Shown here in pieces: positions 52,950-62,378 of a DNA stretch of 64,000 bases. Source of the stretch: Methylophilus sp. 13. GTDB lineage: Bacteria; Pseudomonadota; Gammaproteobacteria; Burkholderiales; Methylophilaceae. The position numbers and the translations under genes are program-made. Below the pieces are notes generated by a model that saw only the letters and a list, made by a program, of their open reading frames with translations, did not search any database and had not been told where the DNA came from. The first letter of the stretch is position 1, and each line of letters starts with the position of its first letter. The stretch lies in the NCBI RefSeq assembly GCF_015354335.1, contig NZ_JADKYR010000004.1:1-64000 (forward strand), given 5' to 3'.

Positions 52950-54635
52950 TTACTTGTGGTGTCGCTGTAATAATCTGAAAGACTCGCGATTCTGGCGGGT
53001 CTGCTCCCCCTCCCAAATGACGCGCCATTCATCCCCGGGCAACACGTGGCGTTTGCCAGGCTGGTCTTCAATCAGGTACAAATCACAGTCTGCCGGTTTT
53101 GCAGTCGCCTGGGTTTGCAGGCGTATCTTGGCATGATAATGCAATAACTCCTCTTGCGAGCTGCCTATGTTTTGCGCATAAATACATTGGTAATGCGTGG
53201 GCAAATGCTTGCGCAAGTCTTCAAACAGGGGCTGATAGGTGCGCGCCGCTTCAATCATCGGGAGCCAGAGACTCATGAATACGGTCCAGGCACAGGTCAT
53301 GCCGATGGCCCAGTTTGTGGCGCTGGATCGGTTGGAGTGTTTGGAACGCAAGACAATAGATAACCAGATCAGGGTCACGGCTACCGCAATCGCACCGTAG
53401 AGCAGGCTGAATGGAATCATTTGCAGGCCGGACAGGTAGCTCAGACGCTGATACAGTTTGACGGGGGTGCCATTGAGCATGGCCCACCAACCCAGCCAGG
53501 CAATGGCAATCAACAGGCCAAACAAGATCAATCCAAACCAGTTTAAGGCACCCGCTGCGCCACGTTTGAGCGTTTCTATGCTGCCAGCTGCCAGCACGGT
53601 CAGCGGGACCAGCAAGGGCAAGGCATTCACTTCACTGCGGTCGCTATAAAAGCCGATCAGTACAAAGGCCACGGTAAAAAAGATCAGTCCCAATTGAAAG
53701 CGGTAGGTGCTCAGCACGCTCTGGCGGAAGCGCCAAACGCCCCACATGGCAAAAGGGAGTGCTGGCCAGGCATACCAGGCCAAGGTGCGGACAAAGTAAG
53801 CATGCTTTGTCGGGAGTTGCACTTGCCATTGCGATTGCCACCAGGTCTGCCAAAGTTCGGGAGCCCATTGCTGGCATAGCGAGCACCACAGCCAGATGCC
53901 AGGTACTGCAAGCAGCACGCCTGCCAGTAAGGCTTGGGATTGTGCACGATGTTGACGAATGGCAGGCAATAGCAGCAGGCAAGCCGTCGTCCCGATAATG
54001 GTGAGTGCAGGCAATACGCCACCCGCCAGAAATGAGATCAGCAAGCCTGCCCCTAGCAAGCCTGCAGCACGTAATGGCTTGCGGATGACGAGTGCCAGGG
54101 CGTAAAACGCCATGGTGATGCCACTCAAGGCCGCCACGGCCGGCATCATGGTGTGGGCGCTCACCACTAACCCCAAGCAACCTATGAAAATGAAATTGGT
54201 TTGTCTGCCAACACCAAAGTTCCACAGCTCCCGCCCACTCAAGCCCATCATGATCAGTGTCAGCAACATCCAGACACCAACACTCAGTCGGGCTGCATCA
54301 TGTATAGGTAAAAATGGGGAGAGCAGATGCGCAAAACCAGTTGCGACCCAGTAAAACAAGGGCGGGGTTTCCAGGGCAGGGTGGCCTGCCGATACAGGTG
54401 CAATCCAGTAGCCTTCGGTCCAGCTTTGCATGGACAGGAACGGATGTTCAAACAGGCTTTGGACGATACTGGCCGTCTGCGACTCGAACGGTTTCCAGGG
54501 TGAATGCCCTATCAGGCCCACGCACAACCAGATGGCACAGAGCAGGATCAGCAAATGTGTTTTTGCCCGCTCACCGACCTTGGCGCGCGGGGTAGCCATG
54601 TTTTCTTGCCAGTCGTGGTCAATGTAAAACTGCAT
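52950..54635 (-). CDS. GT39-like (ArnT/PMT superfamily) membrane protein
   Basis: The 561-residue protein has about 12 hydrophobic segments and a soluble C-terminus of about 90 residues. The loop after the first helix (SPWKPFESQTASIVQSL) corresponds to the first periplasmic loop of ArnT-type transferases, in which an acidic residue (Glu here) is catalytic. It may add a sugar from a lipid carrier to an envelope acceptor. The substrate is not visible. A second start 12 codons in (MATPRAK) is equally plausible. It stands alone. Confidence 0.7.
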   Translation of the reverse strand: MQFYIDHDWQENMATPRAKVGERAKTHLLILLCAIWLCVGLIGHSPWKPFESQTASIVQSLFEHPFLSMQSWTEGYWIAPVSAGHPALETPPLFYWVATGFAHLLSPFLPIHDAARLSVGVWMLLTLIMMGLSGRELWNFGVGRQTNFIFIGCLGLVVSAHTMMPAVAALSGITMAFYALALVIRKPLRAAGLLGAGLLISFLAGGVLPALTIIGTTACLLLLPAIRQHRAQSQALLAGVLLAVPGIWLWCSLCQQWAPELWQTWWQSQWQVQLPTKHAYFVRTLAWYAWPALPFAMWGVWRFRQSVLSTYRFQLGLIFFTVAFVLIGFYSDRSEVNALPLLVPLTVLAAGSIETLKRGAAGALNWFGLILFGLLIAIAWLGWWAMLNGTPVKLYQRLSYLSGLQMIPFSLLYGAIAVAVTLIWLSIVLRSKHSNRSSATNWAIGMTCAWTVFMSLWLPMIEAARTYQPLFEDLRKHLPTHYQCIYAQNIGSSQEELLHYHAKIRLQTQATAKPADCDLYLIEDQPGKRHVLPGDEWRVIWEGEQTRQNRESFRLLQRHHK

Positions 54636-54712
54636 GGTGGAATACAGATCGCGAAGTAAACGCCCTTAACAAGAACAGATCATTCAGCTCAAGTTTAATG
54701 CCTATAGATTAA

Positions 54713-54739
54713 AACAAAAAAGGCAGCCATGCTGCCTTT
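54713..54739 (-). terminator. Terminator after rpmE
   Basis: On the minus strand GAAAGGCAGC-ATG-GCTGCCTTTTTT forms a short stem with a three-base loop and a T-run. Confidence 0.8.
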
Positions 54740-54759
54740 CTGGACGATCTTCGCCGAAA

Positions 54760-54960
54760 TTACATGCCGTATTTTTGGCGGAATTTCTCAACGCGACCAG
54801 CGGTGTCCACGATCTTTTGTTTGCCAGTGTAGAACGGGTGGCACTGTGAACAGACTTCAATGTTCAAGTCTTTACCGTTAGTAGAACGGGTTTTAAATTT
54901 GTTGCCACAGCTACATGTGACGTTGATTTCCGGGTAATTTGGGTGAATATCAGCTTTCAT
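54760..54960 (-). CDS. rpmE: 50S ribosomal protein L31 (zinc type)
   Basis: The 66-residue protein is L31 of the zinc-containing form, with Cys residues in TCSCGNKFK and [11 protein letters not shown]. Zinc-free paralogues replace it on zinc starvation in other bacteria; none is seen here. It follows rho on the same strand. Confidence 0.97.
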   Translation of the reverse strand: MKADIHPNYPEINVTCSCGNKFKTRSTNGKDLNIEVCSQCHPFYTGKQKIVDTAGRVEKFRQKYGM

Positions 54961-55063
54961 GCTTTCTCTCTAATCTTAAGCAGTTGCAGTAAACGCGCGA
55001 TTATCTATGAATTCGTCTGCTTTATCAAGCACAATCTCAAAAATATTTGTATCGTTGGCAGCA

Positions 55064-56323
55064 TTAGCCGCGACGCATACTGTCAAAAAAGTCGTTGTTG
55101 CTCTTGGTGGCCTTGATTTTATCAAGCAAGAATTCCATCGCCTCGAGGTCGTCCATGGGGTAGAGCAATTTGCGCAATACCCAGATTTTCTGCAACACAT
55201 CTTTATCCAGCAACAGTTCTTCGCGGCGGGTGCCCGACTTGTTGACGTTGATCGCCGGGTAAGTGCGTTTCTCGGCCATGCGTCTATCCAGATGGATTTC
55301 CATGTTGCCGGTGCCTTTGAATTCTTCGTAGATCACATCGTCCATGCGTGAGCCGGTATCAACCAGCGCCGTGGCGATGATGGTCAGCGAACCGCCTTCT
55401 TCGACGTTACGTGCCGCACCAAAGAAGCGTTTTGGTTTTTGCAGGGCATTGGCGTCCACACCACCTGTCAAGACCTTGCCGGAAGACGGGATCACCGTAT
55501 TGTATGCACGCGCCAAACGCGTGATGGAGTCGAGCAGGATGACGACATCTTTTTTGTGCTCAACCAGGCGTTTGGCTTTTTCCAGCACCATTTCAGCCAC
55601 TTGTACGTGGCGGGTGGCCGGTTCGTCAAAGGTTGAAGCCACCACTTCGCCACGCACTGAGCGAGTCATCTCTGTCACTTCTTCCGGGCGCTCGTCGATC
55701 AGCAATACGATCAGAATACAGTCAGGATGGTTGGCCGTAATCGCGTGTGCAATATTTTGCAACATCACCGTTTTACCGCTTTTCGGACTGGCGACCAGTA
55801 AGGCGCGCTGACCTTTACCAATAGGTGCAATCATGTCGATCACACGGCTGGTGATGTTCTCTTCACCGCGGATATCGCGTTCCAGCGTCAGTGGGATGGT
55901 CGGGAATAGCGGGGTCAGGTTCTCAAACAGAATCTTGTGTTTGGTATTTTCGGGCGCCTCGGCATTGACGCTGTCTACCTTGACCAGCGCAAAGTAACGT
56001 TCGCCTTCTTTAGGCGTGCGGATTTCACCTTGAATGCTATCACCTGTGTGCAGGTTGAAGCGGCGAATCTGTGAAGGGGAGACGTAAATGTCGTCGGGAC
56101 CTGCCAGGTAGGAGGTATCGGGTGAGCGCAAAAAGCCAAATCCGTCAGGCAACACTTCCAGCGTGCCATCACCAAAAATGCTGTCGCCCTTTTTTGCCTT
56201 GTTTTTAAGGATGGCAAAAATGAGATCCTGCTTGCGCATACGGCTCGCATTTTCAATGTCGTTGGCGATCGCCATTTCGACCAGTTCGGTCACAGGAAGG
56301 TGTTTAAGGTCGGATAGGTGCAT
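55064..56323 (-). CDS. rho: Transcription termination factor Rho
   Basis: Rho is the hexameric RNA helicase that ends transcription. The 419-residue protein has the N-terminal RNA-binding fold ([25 protein letters not shown]), Walker A ASPKSGKT, Walker B LIVLLIDE and [11 protein letters not shown]. Length is standard. The trxA-rho-rpmE order is common in betaproteobacteria. Confidence 0.97.
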   Translation of the reverse strand: MHLSDLKHLPVTELVEMAIANDIENASRMRKQDLIFAILKNKAKKGDSIFGDGTLEVLPDGFGFLRSPDTSYLAGPDDIYVSPSQIRRFNLHTGDSIQGEIRTPKEGERYFALVKVDSVNAEAPENTKHKILFENLTPLFPTIPLTLERDIRGEENITSRVIDMIAPIGKGQRALLVASPKSGKTVMLQNIAHAITANHPDCILIVLLIDERPEEVTEMTRSVRGEVVASTFDEPATRHVQVAEMVLEKAKRLVEHKKDVVILLDSITRLARAYNTVIPSSGKVLTGGVDANALQKPKRFFGAARNVEEGGSLTIIATALVDTGSRMDDVIYEEFKGTGNMEIHLDRRMAEKRTYPAINVNKSGTRREELLLDKDVLQKIWVLRKLLYPMDDLEAMEFLLDKIKATKSNNDFFDSMRRG

Positions 56324-56368
56324 GAATAACTCGCAAGATTGAAAAACATCTGAGAGATTGAAAAGGAA

Positions 56369-56397
56369 ACCCGGTTTCGCAGACGTTGAAACCGGGT
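56369..56397 (-). terminator. Hairpin between trxA and rho
   Basis: Read on the minus strand ACCCGGTTTC / GAAACCGGGT form a perfect 10-bp stem with a nine-base loop, followed by a T-rich stretch. It may terminate trxA or attenuate rho. Confidence 0.7.
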
Positions 56398-56404
56398 AAA
56401 GAAG

Positions 56405-56731
56405 TTAGATGTTGCTGTCGATGAACGCGCTGAGTTGAGATTTGGACAAGGCGCCCACTTTGGTGGCTTCAACATTGCCGTTTTTGAATAACATCAGCGT
56501 GGGAATGCCACGGATACCATATTTAGGCGGTGTGTTCTGGTTGTCATCAATGTTGAGCTTGGCAACTTTCAGGCGACCCGCATACTCTTTGCTGATCTCA
56601 TCCAAAATCGGCGCAATCATCTTGCAAGGTCCGCACCATTCTGCCCAGTAATCAACCAGTACCGGAATCGTGGATTGCAATACTTCTTGTTCAAAGCTGG
56701 CGTCGCTTAAATGGGTAATGTTGTCGCTCAT
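56405..56731 (-). CDS. trxA: Thioredoxin
   Basis: The 108-residue protein is classical thioredoxin with the WCGPC active site (C33, C36), [25 protein letters not shown] and a C-terminal helix. It reduces ribonucleotide reductase and peroxiredoxins such as Bcp in the cytoplasm. It precedes rho on the same strand. Confidence 0.97.
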   Translation of the reverse strand: MSDNITHLSDASFEQEVLQSTIPVLVDYWAEWCGPCKMIAPILDEISKEYAGRLKVAKLNIDDNQNTPPKYGIRGIPTLMLFKNGNVEATKVGALSKSQLSAFIDSNI

Positions 56732-57000
56732 TATTGCCTCTTAAGATTGGTGAAGGATGTAAGTCAATAGTAGACAGGGTATCAACAGAAAAATTCTGAA
56801 TGTGTTTGACTAAATATTGTTTAGGCTAAACGTTATTTGAATCAGTTGAATCAATTATTTTTGAATGAGTAATTTGCTGAAAACTGAAATTACTAAAAAG
56901 ATTGCAGCTAGTATAGCAACAGTTTTCAAGCATAATCAAGTTTTTCCCTGCATTATTGTTTGTAAATGCGGCGTATCTTCATTAAAAACAAGAGGGCTTG

Positions 57001-57501
57001 ATGTTATTTAACATGTTGCGCATCGGATGGCTGAGTCTATGGCTATTATCAAGCATGAGCGAGACCCAGGCGCAGGAGGCGACCAAGGACTGGGTGATGC
57101 AGGATATGGCTGGTCATAAACATCAGCTTTCCCAATACAAAGGGCGTTGGCTGGTGGTGAATTACTGGGCCCCCTGGTGTCCGCCCTGTCTTGAAGAAAT
57201 GCCTGAACTGGTGACGTTTTATGATGCCCATGTTAATCAAAACGTGATGGTGCTCGGGGTGGCGGTCCAGTATGAGTCTGTGGCCTCAGTCAAGAAGTAT
57301 GCCGATGATATGCTGATTTCTTATCCGGTGGTGCTCGGTGAGGCGCAAAAGCCGACGGCTCACAAGCCTGAAGTTTTGCCCACTACCTATATTTATGCGC
57401 CAGATGGCCGCTTGTATCAAGTTAAACGCGGCGCGTTGAGTCGCGCCTGGTTAGAGCAGTTACTCAAGGAATCCGCGTTTAATGTCCCCGTAAAGCCCTA
57501 G
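57001..57501 (+). CDS. TlpA/ResA-like periplasmic thioredoxin
   Basis: The 166-residue protein has a signal sequence (cleaved near TQAQ), the thioredoxin-fold active site WCPPC (C60, C63) and a cis-proline segment VLPTTYIY. Such proteins reduce or exchange disulfides in the periplasm, often for cytochrome c maturation. I chose the ATG after AGAGGG; an in-frame TTG precedes it by one codon. It is monocistronic and ends next to the convergent DUF3579 gene. Confidence 0.85.
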   Translation: MLFNMLRIGWLSLWLLSSMSETQAQEATKDWVMQDMAGHKHQLSQYKGRWLVVNYWAPWCPPCLEEMPELVTFYDAHVNQNVMVLGVAVQYESVASVKKYADDMLISYPVVLGEAQKPTAHKPEVLPTTYIYAPDGRLYQVKRGALSRAWLEQLLKESAFNVPVKP

Positions 57502-57502
57502 T

Positions 57503-57790
57503 CTAAATGTTGACTGCTTCGCCGGCTGGGTTGATCACGCTCAACTGGTTCTCTTTTGCAAACTGCATCAGCTGCTCAAAGCCAGCCGGATTCACGTCTT
57601 TAAGCTTCATATCCACAGACAGGCTGCGTACATTGTTGACCAGTTTTGGTTTCAAATAGGGCGAGTAGCGCAGCTTCTTGTCAACGCCAAAGCTGGCATA
57701 GGTGCTACACATCCGGTCTACCCAGTCGCTCGGGCGGAAAGGTTTCCCTGCCAGTGTGATGCCTTGAATAATAATTTCCTGAGTTTCCAT
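57503..57790 (-). CDS. DUF3579 family protein
   Basis: The 95-residue cytoplasmic protein matches the betaproteobacterial DUF3579 pattern: IIIQGITLAGKPFRPSDWVDRMC then RYSPYLKP and LSVIN near the end. No function is known. It is a single gene, convergent with the thioredoxin-like gene (one base between). Confidence 0.75.
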   Translation of the reverse strand: METQEIIIQGITLAGKPFRPSDWVDRMCSTYASFGVDKKLRYSPYLKPKLVNNVRSLSVDMKLKDVNPAGFEQLMQFAKENQLSVINPAGEAVNI

Positions 57791-57915
57791 GCGGATTCCT
57801 TAAAAAAAACAAATTAATAGTCAGGGGTAAGCGTTATCAGTATGTGCACTGGGTCGCGTGCAAGGCGCACAGCAAGACTGCAATGTGTCCGCATCGCGAC
57901 TGATGCCGCCTATCC

Positions 57916-58485
57916 TTAGTTGGTGTATTCGAAAACCTTGACCACCTTGCTCACGCCTTCGGTGCTTCTGGCGATTTCGACGGCATCATTGGCCTCTTTT
58001 TCAGAAACGATGCCCATCAGGTAAACCACACCGGCTTCGGTCACGACTTTAACGACATTGGCCGGAAACATATTTTCGCTGACAAAACGGGCTTTGACCT
58101 TGGTGGTGATGTAAGCATCATTGGTGCGGTCACTGATAGAAGAGGCAAAGCCTATGGTTAAGGCATTGTGTATGCTGCGTACGTTTGAGATTTCGCGGGT
58201 CAGCGTTTCAGCCTGGGCTTGTTGTCCGGCGTTAGGCACTTCCCCAGTCAGCAACACGATGCGGTTATAGCTGGTCACATTGATATGTGAAGCTTTATCC
58301 ATATATTGCGACATGCGCTTCATTGTTTTGAGTTCAATATTCTCGTCTTCAACATAAATGCCTGAGGTGCGACGGTCTGCCGCCATTGAGCCACCGACTG
58401 CGGCACCGCCAACGACAGCCGGGAAGCAGCCTGTCAATTGCACGGTCAATAATACCAATGCGATCAGTGAGAGTTTTTTGATCAT
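57916..58485 (-). CDS. BON-domain outer-membrane lipoprotein (DolP-like)
   Basis: The 189-residue protein has the lipobox TGC (about residue 20) and two BON domains (about 45-115 and 120-188; the latter has VVYLMGIVSEKEANDAVEIAR). DolP/YraP maintains outer-membrane integrity by binding anionic phospholipids. In E. coli it is in the rsmI-lpoA-yraN-diaA-dolP locus, matching the neighbours yraN and rsmI here, but diaA and lpoA are missing. Confidence 0.85.
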   Translation of the reverse strand: MIKKLSLIALVLLTVQLTGCFPAVVGGAAVGGSMAADRRTSGIYVEDENIELKTMKRMSQYMDKASHINVTSYNRIVLLTGEVPNAGQQAQAETLTREISNVRSIHNALTIGFASSISDRTNDAYITTKVKARFVSENMFPANVVKVVTEAGVVYLMGIVSEKEANDAVEIARSTEGVSKVVKVFEYTN

Positions 58486-58564
58486 GAGAATTCCTTGTGA
58501 TGACTAGGTGAAACAAACGGATGAGCTAATGTGACAGGCATTCAAGCATAAAATTCTACGCTTT

Positions 58565-58921
58565 TTATGTGTCGATTGCATTACGAATCCATTCTGGCGA
58601 TTGGTAGCTGCTGTTGTCAAACAGAATGGCATCAAACCGGCAGGGCGGCTGGCGATTCAGGCTTTGCAGGTAATACTGCGCGGCGCGCAGCAGTTTTTGC
58701 TGCTTGTGATAATGAATACTGTCGGCCGCACTGGTGAATGCCCGGTTGCTGCGCAAGCGCACTTCTACAAACACCAGCGTGTTCTTTTCGTGCATGATGA
58801 GGTCAATTTCGCCATAGCGGCAGCTGTAATTTTGTGTCACCAGAGTGAGGCCCTGCTGTTGCAGAAAGCGCGCAGCGGCTTGCTCCGCAGCCAATCCCTG
58901 ATTGTTTTGATTCAGCTTCAT
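58565..58921 (-). CDS. yraN: UPF0102 protein YraN
   Basis: The 118-residue product starts MKLNQNNQGLAAEQAAARFL and has NYSCRYGEIDLIM and VFVEVRLRS, the Holliday-junction-resolvase-like fold with a PD-(D/E)xK-like pattern. No certain role is known. The ORF extends 16 codons upstream; I use the ATG at 58921, the family start. It is divergent from rsmI, the usual neighbour. Confidence 0.9.
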   Translation of the reverse strand: MKLNQNNQGLAAEQAAARFLQQQGLTLVTQNYSCRYGEIDLIMHEKNTLVFVEVRLRSNRAFTSAADSIHYHKQQKLLRAAQYYLQSLNRQPPCRFDAILFDNSSYQSPEWIRNAIDT

Positions 58922-59013
58922 AGGGTTCTCACCAGAATAATGCCTGCATTTGCGTTGTTGAATACGCAATGAAACAACTTAGCGAAATGCCTGCGATGGC
59001 ATAAAATAGCGCG

Positions 59014-59871
59014 ATGACAGAGTCAGGCACATTATATGTAGTTGCGACGCCTATCGGCAATCTGGGCGATATCACGCAGCGCGCAATCAGCACATTGCAG
59101 CTGGTGGATGCGATTGCCGCAGAAGATACCCGGCATACGGTGGGGTTGTTAAGGCATTTGGGCATCAGCAAGCCTTTACTGGCGGTGCATGAACACAACG
59201 AGCAGCAATCGGCACAAGGCTTGATCAAGCGTCTGCAGGCTGGGGAGTCGATTGCCCTGGTGACCGATGCCGGTACACCTGCTGTCAGTGATCCTGGTGC
59301 GCTGGTGGTGCAAGGGGTGAGGCAGGCAGGATTGGCGGTGGTGCCGATTCCAGGCGTGAGCGCCGTGATTACGGCATTGTCGGCCGCAGGCATCGCACAG
59401 CCCGGTTTTTACTTTGAGGGTTTTTTGCCCGCCAGTGGCTCGCAGCGGCGCAAGCGGTTAGAGATATTGAAAACGCTGCCAACCACGCTGGTGTTTTACG
59501 AGGCTCCCCATCGCATTGTGGAATGTGTCACTGACCTGACCGCTGTGCTGGGTGGTCACCGTCAGCTGACGCTGGCGCGCGAGCTGACCAAGACCTTCGA
59601 GACCATACACACCTGTGGCTTGGCCGAAGCGGTCGCCTGGTTGCAGGCAGACCCCAACCAGCAACGTGGCGAGTTTGTCTTGCTGCTACATGCTGATGTG
59701 CAGGAAAAAGCCGAGGGTCTGGATGAGGAAACATTAAGGATACTGCAACGCCTGTTACAGGAGTTGCCCCTCAAGCAGGCGGTGGCACTGGCCACCGATA
59801 TCACCGGCCAGAAAAAAAATGAACTCTATGAAGCGGCGCTGGCGTTCAAGGCCGCCAATACTCATGAATAA
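59014..59871 (+). CDS. rsmI: 16S rRNA 2'-O-methyltransferase RsmI
   Basis: RsmI methylates the 2' hydroxyl of C1402 in 16S rRNA. The 285-residue protein shows LYVVATPIGNLGDIT, EDTRHTVGLLRH, SDPG and a FYEAPHR motif, all family features. It is divergent from yraN and followed by pyrC after 12 bp, so may be cotranscribed. Confidence 0.96.
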   Translation: MTESGTLYVVATPIGNLGDITQRAISTLQLVDAIAAEDTRHTVGLLRHLGISKPLLAVHEHNEQQSAQGLIKRLQAGESIALVTDAGTPAVSDPGALVVQGVRQAGLAVVPIPGVSAVITALSAAGIAQPGFYFEGFLPASGSQRRKRLEILKTLPTTLVFYEAPHRIVECVTDLTAVLGGHRQLTLARELTKTFETIHTCGLAEAVAWLQADPNQQRGEFVLLLHADVQEKAEGLDEETLRILQRLLQELPLKQAVALATDITGQKKNELYEAALAFKAANTHE

Positions 59872-59883
59872 AGGTATGAATGC

Positions 59884-60918
59884 ATGACAACCAAAATTAC
59901 CCTCACCCGTCCCGATGACTGGCATTTGCATCTCAGAGATGGCGAAGGCTTGAAAGCCGTATTGCCGGATACGGCTAAACAGTTTGCACGCGCCATCGTG
60001 ATGCCCAACTTGCGGCCACCTGTGACCACCGCCGAGGCCGCGCTGGCTTACTATCAGCGCATTAAACAAGCCTTGCCAGCCGGCATGGTGTTCGAGCCCC
60101 TGATGACGCTGTATCTTACAGATAATACGCCTGCCAGTGAAATTGCTGCGGCACGTCAATCTGGGGTGGTGCATGCGGTCAAACTCTATCCGGCGGGCGC
60201 TACGACCAACAGCGACTCAGGCGTGACCAGCCTGCAAAAATGTGCAGCCGCATTGGCCGAGATGGAAAAGCAGGGCATGCCCTTGCTGATACACGGTGAA
60301 GTCACCGATGGCGATGTCGATGTGTTTGACCGTGAAAAAGTATTTATCGAGCGCCATTTGCAACCGCTGCTCAAGGATTTTCCTGGCCTTAAAGTGGTGT
60401 TTGAGCATATCACCACGCAAGACGCCGCCGAGTTTGTGGCGGCCGGGCCAGCCAATCTGGCCGCCACCATCACCGCCCATCATTTGCTGATGAACCGCAA
60501 CGCCATGTTTACTGGTGGTATCCGTCCGCATCATTACTGCCTGCCGGTGCTCAAGCGCGAAACGCATCGCGCCGCACTGGTCAAAGCCGCGACCTCCGGT
60601 TCGCCCAAATTCTTTTTGGGGACAGACAGCGCACCACATCCAAAATCTGCCAAAGAAGCTAGCTGTGGCTGCGCAGGCATGTATACCGCGCATGCGGCGA
60701 TTGAGCTATACGCCGAAGCCTTTGAAGAGGCGGGCGCGCTGGATAAGCTCGAAGGTTTTGCCAGCTTTTATGGCCCGGATTTTTACCATCTGTCACGCAA
60801 TACTACTCAGGTGACCTTGCACAAACAAAGCTGGCTGGTGCCTGAGAGCATTCCTTTTGCGGATGATGCGCTGGTGCCGTTGCGCGCCGGGCAGACTGTG
60901 GCATGGAAGCTGGTTTAA
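59884..60918 (+). CDS. pyrC: Dihydroorotase (type II)
   Basis: PyrC cyclises carbamoyl aspartate to dihydroorotate in pyrimidine synthesis. The 344-residue protein has the metal-binding [20 protein letters not shown] with the Lys that is carboxylated, and [15 protein letters not shown] and LGTDSAPH. Length as in E. coli PyrC. It overlaps the end of ung on the other strand by four bases. Confidence 0.95.
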   Translation: MTTKITLTRPDDWHLHLRDGEGLKAVLPDTAKQFARAIVMPNLRPPVTTAEAALAYYQRIKQALPAGMVFEPLMTLYLTDNTPASEIAAARQSGVVHAVKLYPAGATTNSDSGVTSLQKCAAALAEMEKQGMPLLIHGEVTDGDVDVFDREKVFIERHLQPLLKDFPGLKVVFEHITTQDAAEFVAAGPANLAATITAHHLLMNRNAMFTGGIRPHHYCLPVLKRETHRAALVKAATSGSPKFFLGTDSAPHPKSAKEASCGCAGMYTAHAAIELYAEAFEEAGALDKLEGFASFYGPDFYHLSRNTTQVTLHKQSWLVPESIPFADDALVPLRAGQTVAWKLV

Positions 60919-61607
60919 AGTTGCCAGTTGATCGGCGCTTGGCCCTGTGCAGCCAGATAGTCATTGATTTTGGAAAACTGGTGATTGCCAAAAAAACCAC
61001 GGTGCGCCGAGAGTGGTGAAGGGTGCACCGATTTTAAAACCAGATGTTTATTGGGGGCTATTATGGCCCCTTTCTTTTGTGCGTAGCTGCCCCACAGCAC
61101 AAACACCAGGCCTGTCCGCTGTGCATTCAATGCAGCAATCGCCGCATCAGTAAACTGCTCCCAGCCACGGTTCTGGTGCGAACCGGCATTGGCCATTTGT
61201 ACTGTCAGGGTGGCATTCAGTAACAGCACCCCTTGATCCGCCCAAGGTGTCAGGTCGCCACTCCCACTCATGCGCACCCCAAGATCGGCTTCAATCTCTT
61301 TAAAAATATTCATGAGTGAAGGAGGGTGTGCGATGCCTGCAGGCACGGAGAAGCTTAGGCCATGGGCTTGCCCCGGCCCATGGTAAGGGTCCTGGCCGAT
61401 AATCACCACGCGGACTTTATCGAAGGGCGTGTGATTAAAGGCATTAAAAATCAGAGGGCCTGGCGGGAAAATGGTTTTACCGGCCGCTTTTTCCTGTTGC
61501 AAAAAAGCCTTGAGCGAGTGCATATAAGGCTGATCGAATTCTGCGCCAAGCACGGCTTGCCAGGTCGGGTCCAGTTGGCCGGGTTTTTCTGTTGAGGTCA
61601 TGAGCAT
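60915..61607 (-). CDS. ung: Uracil-DNA glycosylase
   Basis: Ung removes uracil from DNA. The 230-residue protein has the family-1 motif [18 protein letters not shown] (catalytic Asp in QDPYH), LLLNATLTV and the [13 protein letters not shown] motif. A second in-frame ATG two codons downstream is an equally good start. It is convergent with pyrC. Confidence 0.96.
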   Translation of the reverse strand: MLMTSTEKPGQLDPTWQAVLGAEFDQPYMHSLKAFLQQEKAAGKTIFPPGPLIFNAFNHTPFDKVRVVIIGQDPYHGPGQAHGLSFSVPAGIAHPPSLMNIFKEIEADLGVRMSGSGDLTPWADQGVLLLNATLTVQMANAGSHQNRGWEQFTDAAIAALNAQRTGLVFVLWGSYAQKKGAIIAPNKHLVLKSVHPSPLSAHRGFFGNHQFSKINDYLAAQGQAPINWQL

Positions 61608-61656
61608 TCAAGTCCAGGATAATTCCGCACATTATAGGGTGTTCGTTCAGGCATGG

Positions 61657-61662
61657 TAAAAT
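61657..61662 (+). promoter_or_regulatory. Extended -10 box of rnpB
   Basis: TGGTAAAAT with the TGn extension ends seven bases before the RNase P RNA. No clear -35 box. Confidence 0.45.
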
Positions 61663-61668
61663 AGCAAT

Positions 61669-62008
61669 GAAGCCAACCAGACAGTCGCCGCCTGTGCAAA
61701 CAGGGGGAGGAAAGTCCGGGCTGCACAGAGCGGGATGACGGCTAACGGCCGTACGCTGAAAGCTGGCAACAGTATAAGGCGAGGAATAGGGCCACAGAGA
61801 CGAGTAAGCCTCTTTAGTGAGGTGGATGTGAAACGCGGTAACCTCCATCTGCAGCAATATCAAATAGGCTGGCATTTTACGCAAGTAATAAGGCGTGGCT
61901 CGCGCTGCCAGCGGGTAGATAGCTTGAGCGTGTGAGTAATTGCACGCCTAGAGGAATGACTGTCAGCTACGCAAGTAGTTACAGAACCCGGCTTACCGGT
62001 TGGCTTTA
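61669..62008 (+). ncRNA. rnpB: RNase P RNA (type A)
   Basis: The catalytic RNA of RNase P processes tRNA 5' ends. The stretch has the conserved GAGGAAAGTCCGGGC segment near the start, a CACAGAGACGAG-like central region, AAACGCGGTAACCTCC and the 3' ACAGAACCCGGCTTAC with terminal pairing of AGCCAACC (61671) to GGTTGGCT (61998). The size of about 340 nt is normal for type A. Confidence 0.95.
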
Positions 62009-62378
62009 CTTTTTATTTCGCGATCACTTTCCAAGTGGTCGCTTCCTTGGCCGTAGATCAGGCCGCCTCACCCATCTATTCCTCAATGAGTCATGTGCTG
62101 TGGGCTGTTAAAGCATGCTGGGCCTCGACGGGGCTCTTCCTGACGCAGATGAAGACGCTTAAATCAACAATATAGTAGAGTCTCTACAACGGCTTGATAT
62201 TCCTTTTAGTTCTACGGGAAGGTATTTGCGGGCTGTCACAGTTGCGGTGATTGATTTTCGATCAGTCTGGCGTTTTGAAAAGACGTGTTAAGGGCAGTCT
62301 GGCAGGTAGCCTTTGAAGCTGTGCGTTCGCGAGACTTTCTTGTATAGTTTGCGTATTAATCAATAAAAACGGTGATGG
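62009..62378 (+). other. Gene-free region between rnpB and a cyclase gene
   Basis: No credible coding frame. A short hairpin GCGATCAC / GTGGTCGC lies at about 62020-62042, and TTTTTATTT at about 62010 may end rnpB. A promoter for the following cyclase is expected in the last 100 bp, but no confident boxes are seen. Confidence 0.4.
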